The notes beneath the pieces are model-generated. The model saw nothing but the letters and a program-made list of their open reading frames with translations. It made no database searches and was not told the origin of the DNA. Source: CALLPQ01 sp038531745 (GTDB lineage Bacteria > Pseudomonadota > Alphaproteobacteria > Caulobacterales > Parvularculaceae). Taken from it: a stretch of 64,000 nt of DNA. The stretch's first letter is position 1. Every line of letters begins with the position of its first letter. Location: positions 131,776 to 195,775 of the forward strand of contig JBCBBJ010000006.1 of the NCBI GenBank assembly GCA_038531745.1, written 5' to 3'. The translations under genes were made by a program, and so were the position numbers. Shown here in pieces: positions 35,815-44,823 of the stretch.

Positions 35815-36528
35815 TCAGCGCCTTATTGCCGGGGTGTTGGCCATCGTAAAGTCAAGCGCCGGAACGCCGGTGATTGCCACCGTCACCTGGTCACCCACTG
35901 ACAGGGGCCCGACGCCCGCCGGTGTGCCCGTAAAGATCAAATCGCCAGGATGCAACGCAAAAAACGTGGAAAGTTCGGCAATGATATCGCGAATGGGCGT
36001 GATCATTGTGGATAGAGAGGCATGCTGACGAACCTCGCCATTCACGGTGGTGGTGAGTGTTCCACCATCAAGGGTGCAATGATCAGTACGCACTACCGGC
36101 CCAATCGGCGCGGACGCGTCAAAGGCTTTAGCGCAATCCCAAGGGTTTCCGTCCGCCTTGGCGGCCACTTGTAAATCCCGGCGGGTAAGGTCACACCCGG
36201 CCGCAAATCCAAAAATCATCCGCGCCGCATCAACCTGCGACAGGGGCCCGGTTGAGGGCGTCACTGCGCCGATGGCAATAACCAATTCACCCTCAAAATG
36301 AAGACTGTCGGTGGCGCTCGGAAACGGAACAGGCGCGCCATCCGTCACCACCGCGTCGCCTGGTTTTGTAAAAAACACCGGCGGATCCTGATCTGCGGTG
36401 CCGCCCATCTCCGCCACATGGTCAGCGTAATTTTTGCCCACGCAAAAGATCCGCCGCACGGGGAAGCGGCCGCCGTCGGCTACGGCAACGGTTGGAATGG
36501 GGTGGGGATCAACGATAAAATCAGTCAT
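35815..36528 (-). CDS. FAH-family hydrolase, fumarylpyruvate hydrolase-like
   Basis: 237 residues of the fumarylacetoacetase C-terminal domain. FCVGKNYADHVAEMG, PVFFTKPGDAVV and LHFEGELVIAIG (metal-binding Glu residues) follow the short fumarylpyruvate hydrolase type, ending in ALHPGDLIFTGTPAGVGPL. Such enzymes cleave fumarylpyruvate in gentisate breakdown, but the subfamily covers many diketone and related substrates. No other aromatic-degradation gene is nearby. The start at 36528 gives the usual N-terminus; the ribosome site is weak. Confidence 0.86.
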   Translation of the reverse strand: MTDFIVDPHPIPTVAVADGGRFPVRRIFCVGKNYADHVAEMGGTADQDPPVFFTKPGDAVVTDGAPVPFPSATDSLHFEGELVIAIGAVTPSTGPLSQVDAARMIFGFAAGCDLTRRDLQVAAKADGNPWDCAKAFDASAPIGPVVRTDHCTLDGGTLTTTVNGEVRQHASLSTMITPIRDIIAELSTFFALHPGDLIFTGTPAGVGPLSVGDQVTVAITGVPALDFTMANTPAIRR

Positions 36529-36602
36529 AGGGCTTCGCCACGATGGTTGCGCTGTCCCCGACCTTAAAACGCCACTGGCACCGGGCCTAGGAAAAAAGGA
36601 GC

Positions 36603-36637
36603 AAAAAAATACCCGCCCGGCTGGATAAGCCAGGCGG
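36603..36637 (-). terminator. Intrinsic terminator downstream of the FSA/transaldolase gene
   Basis: A 10-bp stem with one mismatch (CCGCCCGGCT / AGCCAGGCGG, 36613-36637) and a 5-base loop is followed on the minus strand by seven T. It lies about 185 bases past the stop at 36823. It should separate that gene from the FAH-msrC pair. Confidence 0.65.
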
Positions 36638-36822
36638 ATATGCCCTTGTCGCCTCGGCATCAAGCCTTGGCCGACGTTGCCGCCCCCGCGGTTTTCGCTA
36701 CTCATGCGATAAAACGAAAAGATTTCACATTTATGACCAAACCGACAGGTTCAAGGGGGAAAAAGCCCTGATTCCTCGCCCGTTTTCCGTGGCCGTTGTT
36801 ATCCGGTCACAGCCCGCGCCCG

Positions 36823-37476
36823 CTAGACAATCGTTTGGCCGGTTTTGGCCCAATCATCGAGGAAAGCCTGCAACCCCTTGTCGGTGAGCGGGTGCCCCGC
36901 CACACCTTTCAAGACGCCCGGCGGTACCGTCGCCACATCAGCGCCAATCAGCGCAGCCTCCTTCACATGGTTTGGAGAGCGGATAGAGGCCGCCAAAATC
37001 TCCGTACGGAAATCATAATTATCATAGATGATCCGAATATCCCGGATCAGCTCCATGCCGTCGATGGCCATATCATCAAGGCGGCCAATAAACGGCGAAA
37101 TAAAGCTGGCGCCCGCTTTCGCCGCCAATAGTGCCTGGTTTGCCGAAAAACATAAGGTGACATTCGTTTTGATGCCTTCGGCCCGAAACTGGGCACAAGC
37201 CTGCAACCCATCCAGTGTCAGGGGCAGTTTGATGGTCACATTATCGGCAATTTTGGCGAGCGCCTTCCCCTCGGTCACCATCGTTTCAGCATCGAGGGCC
37301 GTCACCTCGGCACTGACCGGGCCATCGGTCAGGGTACAGATTTCTGCTATCACTTCGCGAAAATCGCGGCCCGATTTTAGGATGAGGCTGGGGTTTGTGG
37401 TCACGCCATCCATCAGCCCGCTGGGGGCCAACGCTTTGATTTCGTCCACATCGGCGGTGTCCACAAAAAATTTCAT
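36823..37476 (-). CDS. Fructose-6-phosphate aldolase / small transaldolase
   Basis: 217 residues, the short transaldolase type (FSA/TalC). MKFFVDTADVDEI and DGVTTNPSLI begin the barrel, the Schiff-base lysine is in VTIKLPLT, and TLCFSANQALLAAKAGASFISPFIGRLDD is the following conserved block. Such proteins act either as transaldolase in the pentose-phosphate route or as fructose-6-phosphate aldolase; sequence by eye does not separate them. The ATG at 37476 with AGGA upstream fits the family N-terminus. Confidence 0.92.
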   Translation of the reverse strand: MKFFVDTADVDEIKALAPSGLMDGVTTNPSLILKSGRDFREVIAEICTLTDGPVSAEVTALDAETMVTEGKALAKIADNVTIKLPLTLDGLQACAQFRAEGIKTNVTLCFSANQALLAAKAGASFISPFIGRLDDMAIDGMELIRDIRIIYDNYDFRTEILAASIRSPNHVKEAALIGADVATVPPGVLKGVAGHPLTDKGLQAFLDDWAKTGQTIV

Positions 37477-37664
37477 ATGCTGGTGTCCTAATCCGGTTTC
37501 TCTTTGGTTCGTTGTGGCCTGATCACCTCTTGGGATCAAGCGCTCACGCCAATGTCACCGCTTAACGCACTTGCGTGAGTAAGGGTGTTGCGCCCTTGGC
37601 TTATGGCCAATTGTCTGCATAGAGTGACGGTCATACCTGTCAAAGAAACTGGACGGAGAGAAAT

Positions 37665-38126
37665 ATGGCAATCTTGAAATGGGCTTTTGCACTGGCGGTT
37701 GGTGGCTTTCTGGTGTTTTTTGGCTATCTGAAATTCTCGGGCGCCGCCTTTATCTTTCCGTATATTGAATACAAGGCCGGCACGGGCGGATTGCCCTTCG
37801 CTGATTTGGCCTATCCGGCGGGGAACTGGCTGGTGGGCGCAACGGAAATTATTGCCGGGATCCTGGTCTTGCTGCCCTTCACCCGGCGCTGGGGTTCTAT
37901 TGTTGGGGTACTGCCGTTTCTGGGCGCCGCGGTCATTCATTTGAGCCCCTATCTGGGCACGGTAACGCCGTTGGACTTTGCCGCCGAAAAACCAGCCGCC
38001 GCCCTTGCCGCGGGAAGTGGTTTTGTGCGGGAGCATTTTACAAGCGAGACGGGCAACACCTTGTTTTTGATTGCTGTTACCATGCTGGTCGTGTCTATCG
38101 TGAATGTGATCATCCAACGCCGATAG
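37665..38126 (+). CDS. DoxX-like four-helix membrane protein
   Basis: 153 residues with four hydrophobic helices: WAFALAVGGFLVFFGYLKFSG, GNWLVGATEIIAGILVLLP, GSIVGVLPFLGAAVIHLSP and TLFLIAVTMLVVSIVNVII. The layout and the FGYLKFSG motif resemble DoxX/DUF417-type small membrane proteins of unknown or redox-linked role. GGACGGAGAG is a good ribosome site. It stands alone, convergent with purB. Confidence 0.75.
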   Translation: MAILKWAFALAVGGFLVFFGYLKFSGAAFIFPYIEYKAGTGGLPFADLAYPAGNWLVGATEIIAGILVLLPFTRRWGSIVGVLPFLGAAVIHLSPYLGTVTPLDFAAEKPAAALAAGSGFVREHFTSETGNTLFLIAVTMLVVSIVNVIIQRR

Positions 38127-38159
38127 CGTCACACCGGGCACCGATTAGACCGTAAGGGT

Positions 38160-39461
38160 TTAACCAAACACACGCTCAAAAATCACATCAACATTTTTGG
38201 TGTGATAACCAAGATCGAACAGGGCCTCTAACGCACTCGTGTCCAGATACCCTGTCACATCTTCATCCGCCTTTAGATTATCGAGAAACAATCCCTCCCC
38301 GCGCCAGGCGGGCATGGCGTTGCGTTGAACGAGGCGATAGGCGTCCTCCCGCGAGGCACCGGCTTGCGTAAGCGCAAGGAGCACACGTTGCGAGTGGATT
38401 AACCCGCCGAGAGAATCCATATTGGCGCGCATGCGATCGGGATAAATAACCAGTTTCTCCACAACCCCGGCTAGGCGATGGAGCGCGAAATCCAGATGAA
38501 TGGTTGTATCTGGCCCGATGCCGCGTTCAACGGAGGAATGAGAGATATCGCGCTCATGCCACAAGGCAACATTCTCCATGGCTGGCAAAACGGCCATGCG
38601 CACGAGACGCGCCAGACCCGTCAAATTTTCTGTCAGGATGGGATTGCGTTTATGGGGCATGGCCGAAGAGCCTTTTTGGCCCTTGGAGAAATATTCCTCT
38701 GCCTCAAGAACTTCCGAACGCTGTAAGTGCCTAATCTCTGTGGCGAGACGCTCCACCGATGACGCGATAACACCCAATGCGGCAAAATAGGCCGCATGGC
38801 GGTCGCGGGGGATAATCTGTGTGGAGATTGGCTCCACGGCAAGGCCAAGTTTTTCGGCTACATAGGCCTCAACCGCGGGATCAATATTCGCAAATGTACC
38901 CACCGCGCCGGAAAGCGCACATACGGCAATTTCTTCGCGTGCCGCCATCAGGCGGGTGCGCGCGCGGGAAAACTCCGCATAAAAACTGGCCAGCTTTAAT
39001 CCGAATGTCACGGGCTCGGCATGAATCCCGTGGGACCGCCCCACACAAACACTATCCTTGTGCTCAAAAGCGCGAGTCTTCAACGCCGCCAGAACCCGGT
39101 CCATCCCCACCAATAATAGGTCCGTGGCCCGGGCCAGCTGTACCGAAAATGTTGTGTCGAGCACATCCGATGACGTCATCCCCTGGTGCACAAACCGCGC
39201 CTCGGGGCCCACGATTTCAGCCAGATGGGTCAAAAACGCAATCACATCATGTTTGACCTCAGCCTCAATCGCGTCGATGCGCGCCACATCGAAGTGCGCG
39301 TCGCCAGCCTTCGCCCAAATGGTTGCCGCCGCGTCCGCGGGGACCACGCCAAGGGCTGCCATTTTGTCGGCAGCATGGGCTTCGATCTCAAACCAGATCC
39401 TGAATTTTGTTTCTGGCGACCAAATGCCGGTCATTTCAGGGCGCGCATAGCGGGGGATCAT
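38160..39461 (-). CDS. purB: Adenylosuccinate lyase
   Basis: 433 residues, standard for the fumarase/aspartase superfamily PurB. MIPRYARPEMTGIWSPETKFRIWFEIE is the typical N-terminus. QGMTSSDVLDTT, GRSHGIHAEPVTFG and the signature GSSAMPHKRNP form the composite active site. It acts twice in purine synthesis, releasing fumarate. GGAG lies seven bases before the ATG. A 33-bp gap separates it from the convergent DoxX-like gene. Confidence 0.97.
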   Translation of the reverse strand: MIPRYARPEMTGIWSPETKFRIWFEIEAHAADKMAALGVVPADAAATIWAKAGDAHFDVARIDAIEAEVKHDVIAFLTHLAEIVGPEARFVHQGMTSSDVLDTTFSVQLARATDLLLVGMDRVLAALKTRAFEHKDSVCVGRSHGIHAEPVTFGLKLASFYAEFSRARTRLMAAREEIAVCALSGAVGTFANIDPAVEAYVAEKLGLAVEPISTQIIPRDRHAAYFAALGVIASSVERLATEIRHLQRSEVLEAEEYFSKGQKGSSAMPHKRNPILTENLTGLARLVRMAVLPAMENVALWHERDISHSSVERGIGPDTTIHLDFALHRLAGVVEKLVIYPDRMRANMDSLGGLIHSQRVLLALTQAGASREDAYRLVQRNAMPAWRGEGLFLDNLKADEDVTGYLDTSALEALFDLGYHTKNVDVIFERVFG

Positions 39462-39690
39462 TGCGGGGCTCCATGCTGTTGGGTGGATGTGACCAAGTGC
39501 GCGCCGTGATGGCCCGCGCCCGCGTTCCCGTCAACCGCCGAGCCTGCTCTCCGGCAGGTTCACGCAAGCTCCCGGCAAATCACAATGCAGGGAAGGCGTA
39601 CCACATTTGCGTGAAATTTCGTGAGAAAGTGTGTGTGGCCGCGTGAGATTTCCCTTTTTAGGCTTACCACATGCAAGAAGGAGAGATGTC

Positions 39691-41091
39691 ATGAGTGAAT
39701 TGCGTGTTGTTGTCACAAACCTTGCCCCCACGGGCGGCGTCTTTTTGACCCCATTCTGGTTTGGCTTTCACGGGGATGATTTCAACCTGTTCGATATTGG
39801 CGGTACGGCGTCGCGGGGCCTGGAAGCGATCGCCGAAGACGGTGATTTCATGCCCATCCGTGGGGAGTTTAGCGCAGCCGTTCCCGATGGTGTTGCGGGG
39901 ATCATTACGGGCTCGGCGACAGGGCCCATTCCAACCGGCGATAGCAATGGCGTTTTTGTCAATGTCAACGCGTTAAGCAACCGGTTCCTCAGCCTCGCCG
40001 CAATGATCTTGCCCTCAAATGACGCCTTTGTGGGAACAGCCGACGCGGTTGAGTTATTCGATGCAACCGGGCGTTTTCTGGGCGAACAGGAAATCCTTTT
40101 CACCGGGGCCGATGTATTGGACGCCGGTACCGAGGTGAATACTGAAATGGATGCGGCCTTTATCAATCAGGGTGCGAATAATACGGGTATTGATGAAAAC
40201 GGCGTCATTACCGCTCACCCCGGGTTCATCGGATCGGCTGGCAACCCCGCCATAGAGGGCGAAGGCACAATCCTTGGCGGGGTCAATATGTTTGGCGAAG
40301 AGATTGATCCGGTCACGGCGGACTTTACGTTGCCCGGCGCTTTGATCGCCTCAATCCATATCAATATCGTTGAACGGACCAACGGCACCGACGGCGCAGA
40401 CTTCATTCTCGGCAGTGCCGCCGACGATATTGTCTTGGCCGGGGCCGGAAATGATAACATTCAGGCCGGGGCAGGTTGGGATCAAATTTTCGCAGGCGAT
40501 GGCAATGACTTTGTGACAACCGGTGACGGCAATGACGAAATCATGGCCGGGAATGGAAATGATTTTGTGGGCGGCGGCGACGGCGTTGACATAATTTTTG
40601 GCGATGCCGGGAATGATCGTCTCTTTGGCGATGGCGGCGATGATCTGATCAGCGGCGGCAGTGGCGCGGACCGGCTTTTCGGCGGGCTCGGTAATGACGC
40701 CCTGTTTGGCGATGATGGCAATGATCGTCTGACCGGCGGTCTTGGCAGCGATACGCTGTCCGGTGGCAACGGTTTTGACCGGCTTGACGGCGGTAGCGGT
40801 GATGACTTTTTCCTTGGCGGCGCCGGGTTTGACGTGATCACCACGGGTAGCGGCAATGACCTCATCGCCTATGTCAGCGGTGACGGCCGCGATATTGTCC
40901 GCGATTTTACAAGCGGCGCTGACCAGTTCCTATTGGGTATTGAGGGCATCACAAACTTTGAGGACTTGCTGGCCACCGCAACACAAACCCGGTTCGGCGT
41001 TTCCTTCGATTTCGGCGATGGGGACGCGATCACCCTGTTTGGCACAACGCTTGGCTCTCTATCGGAAAGCGATTTTATATTTGGTCAGTAA
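39691..41091 (+). CDS. Spondin_N domain protein with RTX repeats
   Basis: 466 residues without a signal peptide. Residues 1-230 form a Spondin_N domain: VVVTNLAPTGGVFLTPFWFGFHGDDF, LEAIAEDG, MILPSNDAFVGT and VLDAGTEVNTE. It is followed at about 231-400 by tandem Ca-binding RTX nonapeptides. The end (GRDIVRDFTSGADQFLLGIEG, final SDFIFGQ) is the usual type I secretion tail. Spondin_N is best known from animal matrix proteins, and bacterial copies are mostly secreted with unknown roles, probably in adhesion or matrix. GGAGAGATGTC precedes the ATG. No exporter genes are in the window. Confidence 0.88.
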   Translation: MSELRVVVTNLAPTGGVFLTPFWFGFHGDDFNLFDIGGTASRGLEAIAEDGDFMPIRGEFSAAVPDGVAGIITGSATGPIPTGDSNGVFVNVNALSNRFLSLAAMILPSNDAFVGTADAVELFDATGRFLGEQEILFTGADVLDAGTEVNTEMDAAFINQGANNTGIDENGVITAHPGFIGSAGNPAIEGEGTILGGVNMFGEEIDPVTADFTLPGALIASIHINIVERTNGTDGADFILGSAADDIVLAGAGNDNIQAGAGWDQIFAGDGNDFVTTGDGNDEIMAGNGNDFVGGGDGVDIIFGDAGNDRLFGDGGDDLISGGSGADRLFGGLGNDALFGDDGNDRLTGGLGSDTLSGGNGFDRLDGGSGDDFFLGGAGFDVITTGSGNDLIAYVSGDGRDIVRDFTSGADQFLLGIEGITNFEDLLATATQTRFGVSFDFGDGDAITLFGTTLGSLSESDFIFGQ

Positions 41092-41119
41092 GCGCCGTAT
41101 AAAGACAACTAAGAGTCTA

Positions 41120-41245
41120 ACCGAAAAATCGGTTTCGTCTGTCGAAAACGTGTTTTTTAAGAACCGGAGCGCAGCGTACACTGGTAGGTGAGCACCGGAA
41201 GCGCAGAAGAACGCGTTTGCAGACGACGAAATTAGATTTTTCGGT
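41120..41245. repeat. 126-bp imperfect inverted repeat between the Spondin-RTX gene and gmk
   Basis: The outer arms are ACCGAAAAATC (41120-41130) and GATTTTTCGGT (41235-41245). Further in, TTTCGT-CTG pairs with CAGACGACGAAA, followed by AAAACG/CGTTTG and then GGAGCGCAG and GAAGCGCAG segments flanking GTACACTGGTAGGTGAGCAC. Both flanking genes converge on it, so it could work as a two-way transcript end or be a dispersed intergenic repeat. No open frame spans it. Confidence 0.65.
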
Positions 41246-41267
41246 GGGCTCTAAAGGTCGGGGGCGT

Positions 41268-41909
41268 TTAGTCCCCGATCATATCCATGACAATCTTTGC
41301 CAGACCCACCTGACGACGGCGTTTCAGTCGCTCACCGAACAGGATCGACCGGAGGAGCGCTTCAGACTCGTCCAATTCATAATTGACGATCACATAATCA
41401 TATTCGGCCCAATGAGACATTTCCGCGTCGGCCTTCATCATTCGTGATTGTACAACGTCCTCAGGGTCGGAATTGCGGGCGCGAAGGCGGCGCTCCAACT
41501 CCGCGCGCGAGGGGGGCAGGATAAACACCTTGACCACATCCTCGCCCGCCACCTCATCAAGCTGTTGTGCCCCCTGCCAATCGATATCGAACAAGACGTC
41601 TTTGCCCGCGCCAAGCGTATCCTCGACCATGGCACGCGGTGTGCCATAGAGATTACCAAACACGTTGGCCCATTCCATAAACTCGCGATTTTCCCGCATA
41701 CGGATAAACTCTTCCTCCGATACGAAAAAATAATCCTGGCCGTGGACTTCACCGGGACGGCGCGCGCGGGTCGTTGCAGAAATGGACAGAACCATCTCCC
41801 CGTCTTTGCGCAATAAACGATCCGCAAGCGTTGTTTTGCCTGCTCCTGAGGGGCTCGACAAGATAAACATCAGACCCCGGCGGGCCACTTTCAAATCGCC
41901 GCCTAACAT
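41268..41909 (-). CDS. gmk: Guanylate kinase
   Basis: 213 residues from the ATG at 41909, close to the usual 205-215. The P-loop PSGAGKTT is at about 20-27; SISATTRARRPGEVHGQDYFFVS is the GMP-binding region and FDIDWQGAQQL follows. It phosphorylates GMP to GDP. I prefer this start, which has GGAG ten bases upstream, to two earlier ATGs at 41918 and 41939 that lack proper spacing. It ends the mltG-yicC-gmk cluster. Confidence 0.95.
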   Translation of the reverse strand: MLGGDLKVARRGLMFILSSPSGAGKTTLADRLLRKDGEMVLSISATTRARRPGEVHGQDYFFVSEEEFIRMRENREFMEWANVFGNLYGTPRAMVEDTLGAGKDVLFDIDWQGAQQLDEVAGEDVVKVFILPPSRAELERRLRARNSDPEDVVQSRMMKADAEMSHWAEYDYVIVNYELDESEALLRSILFGERLKRRRQVGLAKIVMDMIGD

Positions 41910-41942
41910 GGTGGGCATTCTCCATGGGCCGGGGCCCATTGC

Positions 41943-42875
41943 CTATTCAACATTTTGAACCTGCTCGCGTAGCTGGTCGATCACCGCTTTCAGGGCGAGG
42001 CCGGTGCGTTTGAGGTCCATGTCACCGGCCTTTGCGCATAATGTGTTGGCTTCGCGGTTAAATTCCTGCACCAGAAAATCAAACTTCCGCCCCACCGGGG
42101 CGTCGGCGGATAACAAGGCGCTTGCGGCGGCCAAATGGGCGGTCAACCGATCCAATTCCTCGCGGATATCGGCTTTGACCGCAAGCAGCGCCACTTCTTG
42201 GGCCAATCGATCCGGGTCAAGCGTGCCATCGCCCATCAGATCGGCAACCTGACTGCGTAGTTTTTCGTGTAGGTTCGCAACCGCTTTTTCTGCCTGTGCC
42301 CCGGCTTGTGTCACCAGCAAAGCAATTTCATCTAGCTGTGCACGGAGAATATTGGTCAGAGCAATACCCTCGCGGCGGCGCGCATCGTGAAGGCTTGCAA
42401 TGGCGGCCTCAAAACTTGACGACAGCGCCGCGATCAATTTCTGCCGGTCACCCCCCTCAAGAATTGCCTCTTCGGCCTCCAGAACACCGCGCAAGGCGAG
42501 AATGCCTTCCGGTGATGATGGTGCGGCTTGGGGCAGGCGCGATCTGATATCGGCAAGCACCGGCAGGAGCTGGTCAAGCACGCCGGTGTTAACGCGCACG
42601 CCGGTCGCCGGTTGATCTTCTGTTAGTTTGAGCGTCGCGTTCAGCGAGCCCCGGGCAAGATGTTGTGCGGCAAGCGGTTTCAACGCCATCTCAAGATCAT
42701 CAAACCCATGGGGCAGGCGGCAGCGCAATTCCAAACCGCGCCCATTGACACTGCGCATTTCCCAAACCCAACTAAAGCCGTCAATCTGGCCCGACTGGCG
42801 GGCGAACCCGGTCATGGAGGATGGCCCGGCGGCGGGTGTTGGCGTGCCCTTGGCTGTGTCTACTGGCGCGCCCAT
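41943..42875 (-). CDS. yicC: YicC family endoribonuclease-like protein
   Basis: 310 residues. SSMTGFARQSG near the N-terminus and EMRSVNGRGLELRCRLP are the YicC N-terminal signature. The C-terminal half (DGTLDPDRLAQEVALLAVKADIREELDRL and KFDFLVQEFNREANTLCAKAGD) is the second family domain. E. coli YicC has been linked to RNA cleavage. The ATG overlaps the mltG stop by one base (TAATG). The order mltG-yicC-gmk is conserved in alphaproteobacteria. Confidence 0.95.
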   Translation of the reverse strand: MGAPVDTAKGTPTPAAGPSSMTGFARQSGQIDGFSWVWEMRSVNGRGLELRCRLPHGFDDLEMALKPLAAQHLARGSLNATLKLTEDQPATGVRVNTGVLDQLLPVLADIRSRLPQAAPSSPEGILALRGVLEAEEAILEGGDRQKLIAALSSSFEAAIASLHDARRREGIALTNILRAQLDEIALLVTQAGAQAEKAVANLHEKLRSQVADLMGDGTLDPDRLAQEVALLAVKADIREELDRLTAHLAAASALLSADAPVGRKFDFLVQEFNREANTLCAKAGDMDLKRTGLALKAVIDQLREQVQNVE

Positions 42876-43951
42876 TAGCGTCTGTTCTGCCGTTCGATCT
42901 GACGCCAGCGGCGCACATTGGCGTTGTGCTCACGCAAGGTTCGGGCAAAGGCATGTCCGCCGGTGCCATCTGCCACAAAAAACAGATCATCTGTCTGCGC
43001 CGGATTCAACACAGCCTCAATGGAGGCACGGCCCGGATTGCAAATTGGCGTCGGCGGCAGGCCGCGAATGACATAGGTGTTATAGGGCGTCTCCCCGCGC
43101 AATTCGCTTTGCCGCAAGCCACGCCCTAAAGGCTCACCGCCGGTCAGCCCGTAAATAATCGTGGGGTCCGATTCAAGACGCATGCGTTTGCGTAACCGAT
43201 TAATAAAAACAGCCGCGACCCGGTCCCGCTCACTGGCAACCCCGGTTTCTTTTTCAACAATGGAGGCAAGAATAATTGCCTCGCGCCGGTTCGCCAGAGG
43301 CAAGTCAGCTGCCCGGCCCTCCCACAAACTGTCCAAGGCCTCTTTCTGCGCCGTGGCCATACGTTTGATCAGGGCATCACGCGTTTCCCCGCGCGTAAAG
43401 CCATAGGTTTCCGGCAACAGCGCGCCCTCTCGCGGCTCCATGGTGATATCGCCGGTCAGCGTCGCGTCGGCATCAATGGCGGCAACGATTTGTTTGGTCG
43501 TGCGCCCCTCGGCTATGGTCAGAAAGTGCAGGATTGAACTGCCATCAACCAATATGTCGATCACTTCCAACACAGTGACACCGGGCGCAAACCGATATTC
43601 CCCCGCCTTGAGCGTTGCGCCGGCCTGATGCCATCGGACCGCCGCGTTAAAAAGCTCCGCATGGCGAATAACTTTGTCTTGCGCCAAACGATCAGCAATC
43701 TGATTGACGCCAAGGCCCGGTTCCAACAGGACAATGGTTTCGCGCTCAAGCGGGCCCGGCCGCTGCACTTCCTTATAGGCAAGATAGCCCCCCGCCCCCA
43801 CGGCCAGCGCCGACAGAAAAAAGAGGGTAAGGAAAAACAGGATCAGCCCTTTGACAACACCCCCGCGCTGGGCAGCCAGGCGCATAGTTTCCGTTATGAC
43901 GGTGGGCCCCCTGCCCTGTGCCGCGCGTGTTCTTTCCTGTGCACCCATCAA
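42875..43951 (-). CDS. mltG: Endolytic murein transglycosylase MltG
   Basis: 358 residues. A charged N-terminus of about 33 residues leads to one membrane helix (GLILFFLTLFFLSALAVGAGGYLAY), a LysM-like subdomain and the YceG/MltG catalytic domain. ILASIVEKETG holds the catalytic Glu; RLESDPTIIYGL, YNTYVIRGLPPTPICNPG and the end of the fold are typical. It cuts nascent glycan strands at the inner membrane and sets strand length. It normally follows fabF; here 3.8 kb of other genes intervene. Confidence 0.96.
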   Translation of the reverse strand: MMGAQERTRAAQGRGPTVITETMRLAAQRGGVVKGLILFFLTLFFLSALAVGAGGYLAYKEVQRPGPLERETIVLLEPGLGVNQIADRLAQDKVIRHAELFNAAVRWHQAGATLKAGEYRFAPGVTVLEVIDILVDGSSILHFLTIAEGRTTKQIVAAIDADATLTGDITMEPREGALLPETYGFTRGETRDALIKRMATAQKEALDSLWEGRAADLPLANRREAIILASIVEKETGVASERDRVAAVFINRLRKRMRLESDPTIIYGLTGGEPLGRGLRQSELRGETPYNTYVIRGLPPTPICNPGRASIEAVLNPAQTDDLFFVADGTGGHAFARTLREHNANVRRWRQIERQNRR

Positions 43952-44067
43952 GCAACCCTAACGCTACGGCATCGCGTAATGCCGATATTCCCTCAAGGCG
44001 TAACGGTAACGCTATTTTTTGCCCTTGTCTTTGATAAAAATGCGCCAGTGAGGAGGGTCTGTGGCCG

Positions 44068-44682
44068 ATGGCGCTCCAGACCGAAATGGCAGACCTTGTG
44101 GACGGGCGGGGAGCAATTTACCTTAAAATGATGTCCGAAACGCCTGCCGACCCCGCCCCAATTACGATCCGCTCCACACGTCAGCCGGGCGATCTTGGTC
44201 TGATCGTCTGGCTGCACGGTGTTGGCTATGCTGATGGTGTGGGCGCCCATGATGCACCCGGCTTTGAGGCCTATGTGGCCCAAACCGTTGCCGATTTTGG
44301 CAAGCAGCCGGATGCGCGGGGCACCCTCTTTTTCGCGGAGCGTCAAGGCCCTGGTGGAAGCGTTGAAACCGTCGGCTGCGCAGCCATGATTGAGCGCCAT
44401 GGCGGGCCACAGCCCCGCGGTCAAATCCGCTGGGTCATAACACTCGACACAGCGCGCGGACAGGGCGTTGGTGGTCGATTGATCGATGCGTGCATGGACG
44501 AGGCACAGCAATTGAGCTTCCACGACGTCTACCTTCAAACTACCTCCGGGCTTGATGCCTCCATGGCCATTTATCAACAGCTCGGCTTTCAGGTGATCCA
44601 CCATGAGCAACAAGAATTGTGGAATGGTCAGTATCAGGATCTTATTGAGATGCTTTTGGTTTTGGATAGCAACGCAGGATAG
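44068..44682 (+). CDS. GNAT-family N-acetyltransferase
   Basis: 204 residues. The core spans roughly residues 30-200: acetyl-CoA-binding motif A is IRWVITLDTARGQGVGGRLIDACMDEA, and GLDASMAIYQQLGFQVIHHEQQELW supplies the last strand-helix unit. It resembles the acetyltransferase half of MarR-GNAT fusions, but no MarR part is present. The substrate is unknown. A GGAGGGT site lies eleven bases before the ATG at 44068; the pair of ATGs at 44125-44130 is an alternative. It lies divergently in the fabF-mltG gap. Confidence 0.85.
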   Translation: MALQTEMADLVDGRGAIYLKMMSETPADPAPITIRSTRQPGDLGLIVWLHGVGYADGVGAHDAPGFEAYVAQTVADFGKQPDARGTLFFAERQGPGGSVETVGCAAMIERHGGPQPRGQIRWVITLDTARGQGVGGRLIDACMDEAQQLSFHDVYLQTTSGLDASMAIYQQLGFQVIHHEQQELWNGQYQDLIEMLLVLDSNAG

Positions 44683-44802
44683 GTTGTTGTCCTCACCGTC
44701 CGCATGTTCCGGAGCAACTAGCGCAAGACCTTCCCCCCCATTTCTGGGGAAAAGGACGCATCAATCATAATTCTTGAATTCCGAGGCTACCAACAAATGC
44801 CT

Positions 44803-44823
44803 CCCCGCGACTTAATCGCGGGG
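44803..44823. repeat. REP-like palindrome, copy 2
   Basis: CCCCGCGA - CTTAA - TCGCGGGG, an 8-bp perfect inverted repeat that shares its whole core with the palindrome at 4256-4276. It lies in the convergent gap between the GNAT gene and the TonB-dependent receptor. Confidence 0.6.

Noticed and set aside
37536..38141. A 201-codon open frame on the minus strand opposite the DoxX-like gene
   Set aside because: Its product is rich in Arg, Gln and Pro with no fold-like pattern, while the plus-strand frame has a good ribosome site and four clear membrane helices.
39598..39680. TACCACAT-T-TGC and TACCACATGCAA as paired operator sites before the Spondin-RTX gene
   Set aside because: The repeat is only eight bases long and its spacing gives no recognised site; it may be chance.
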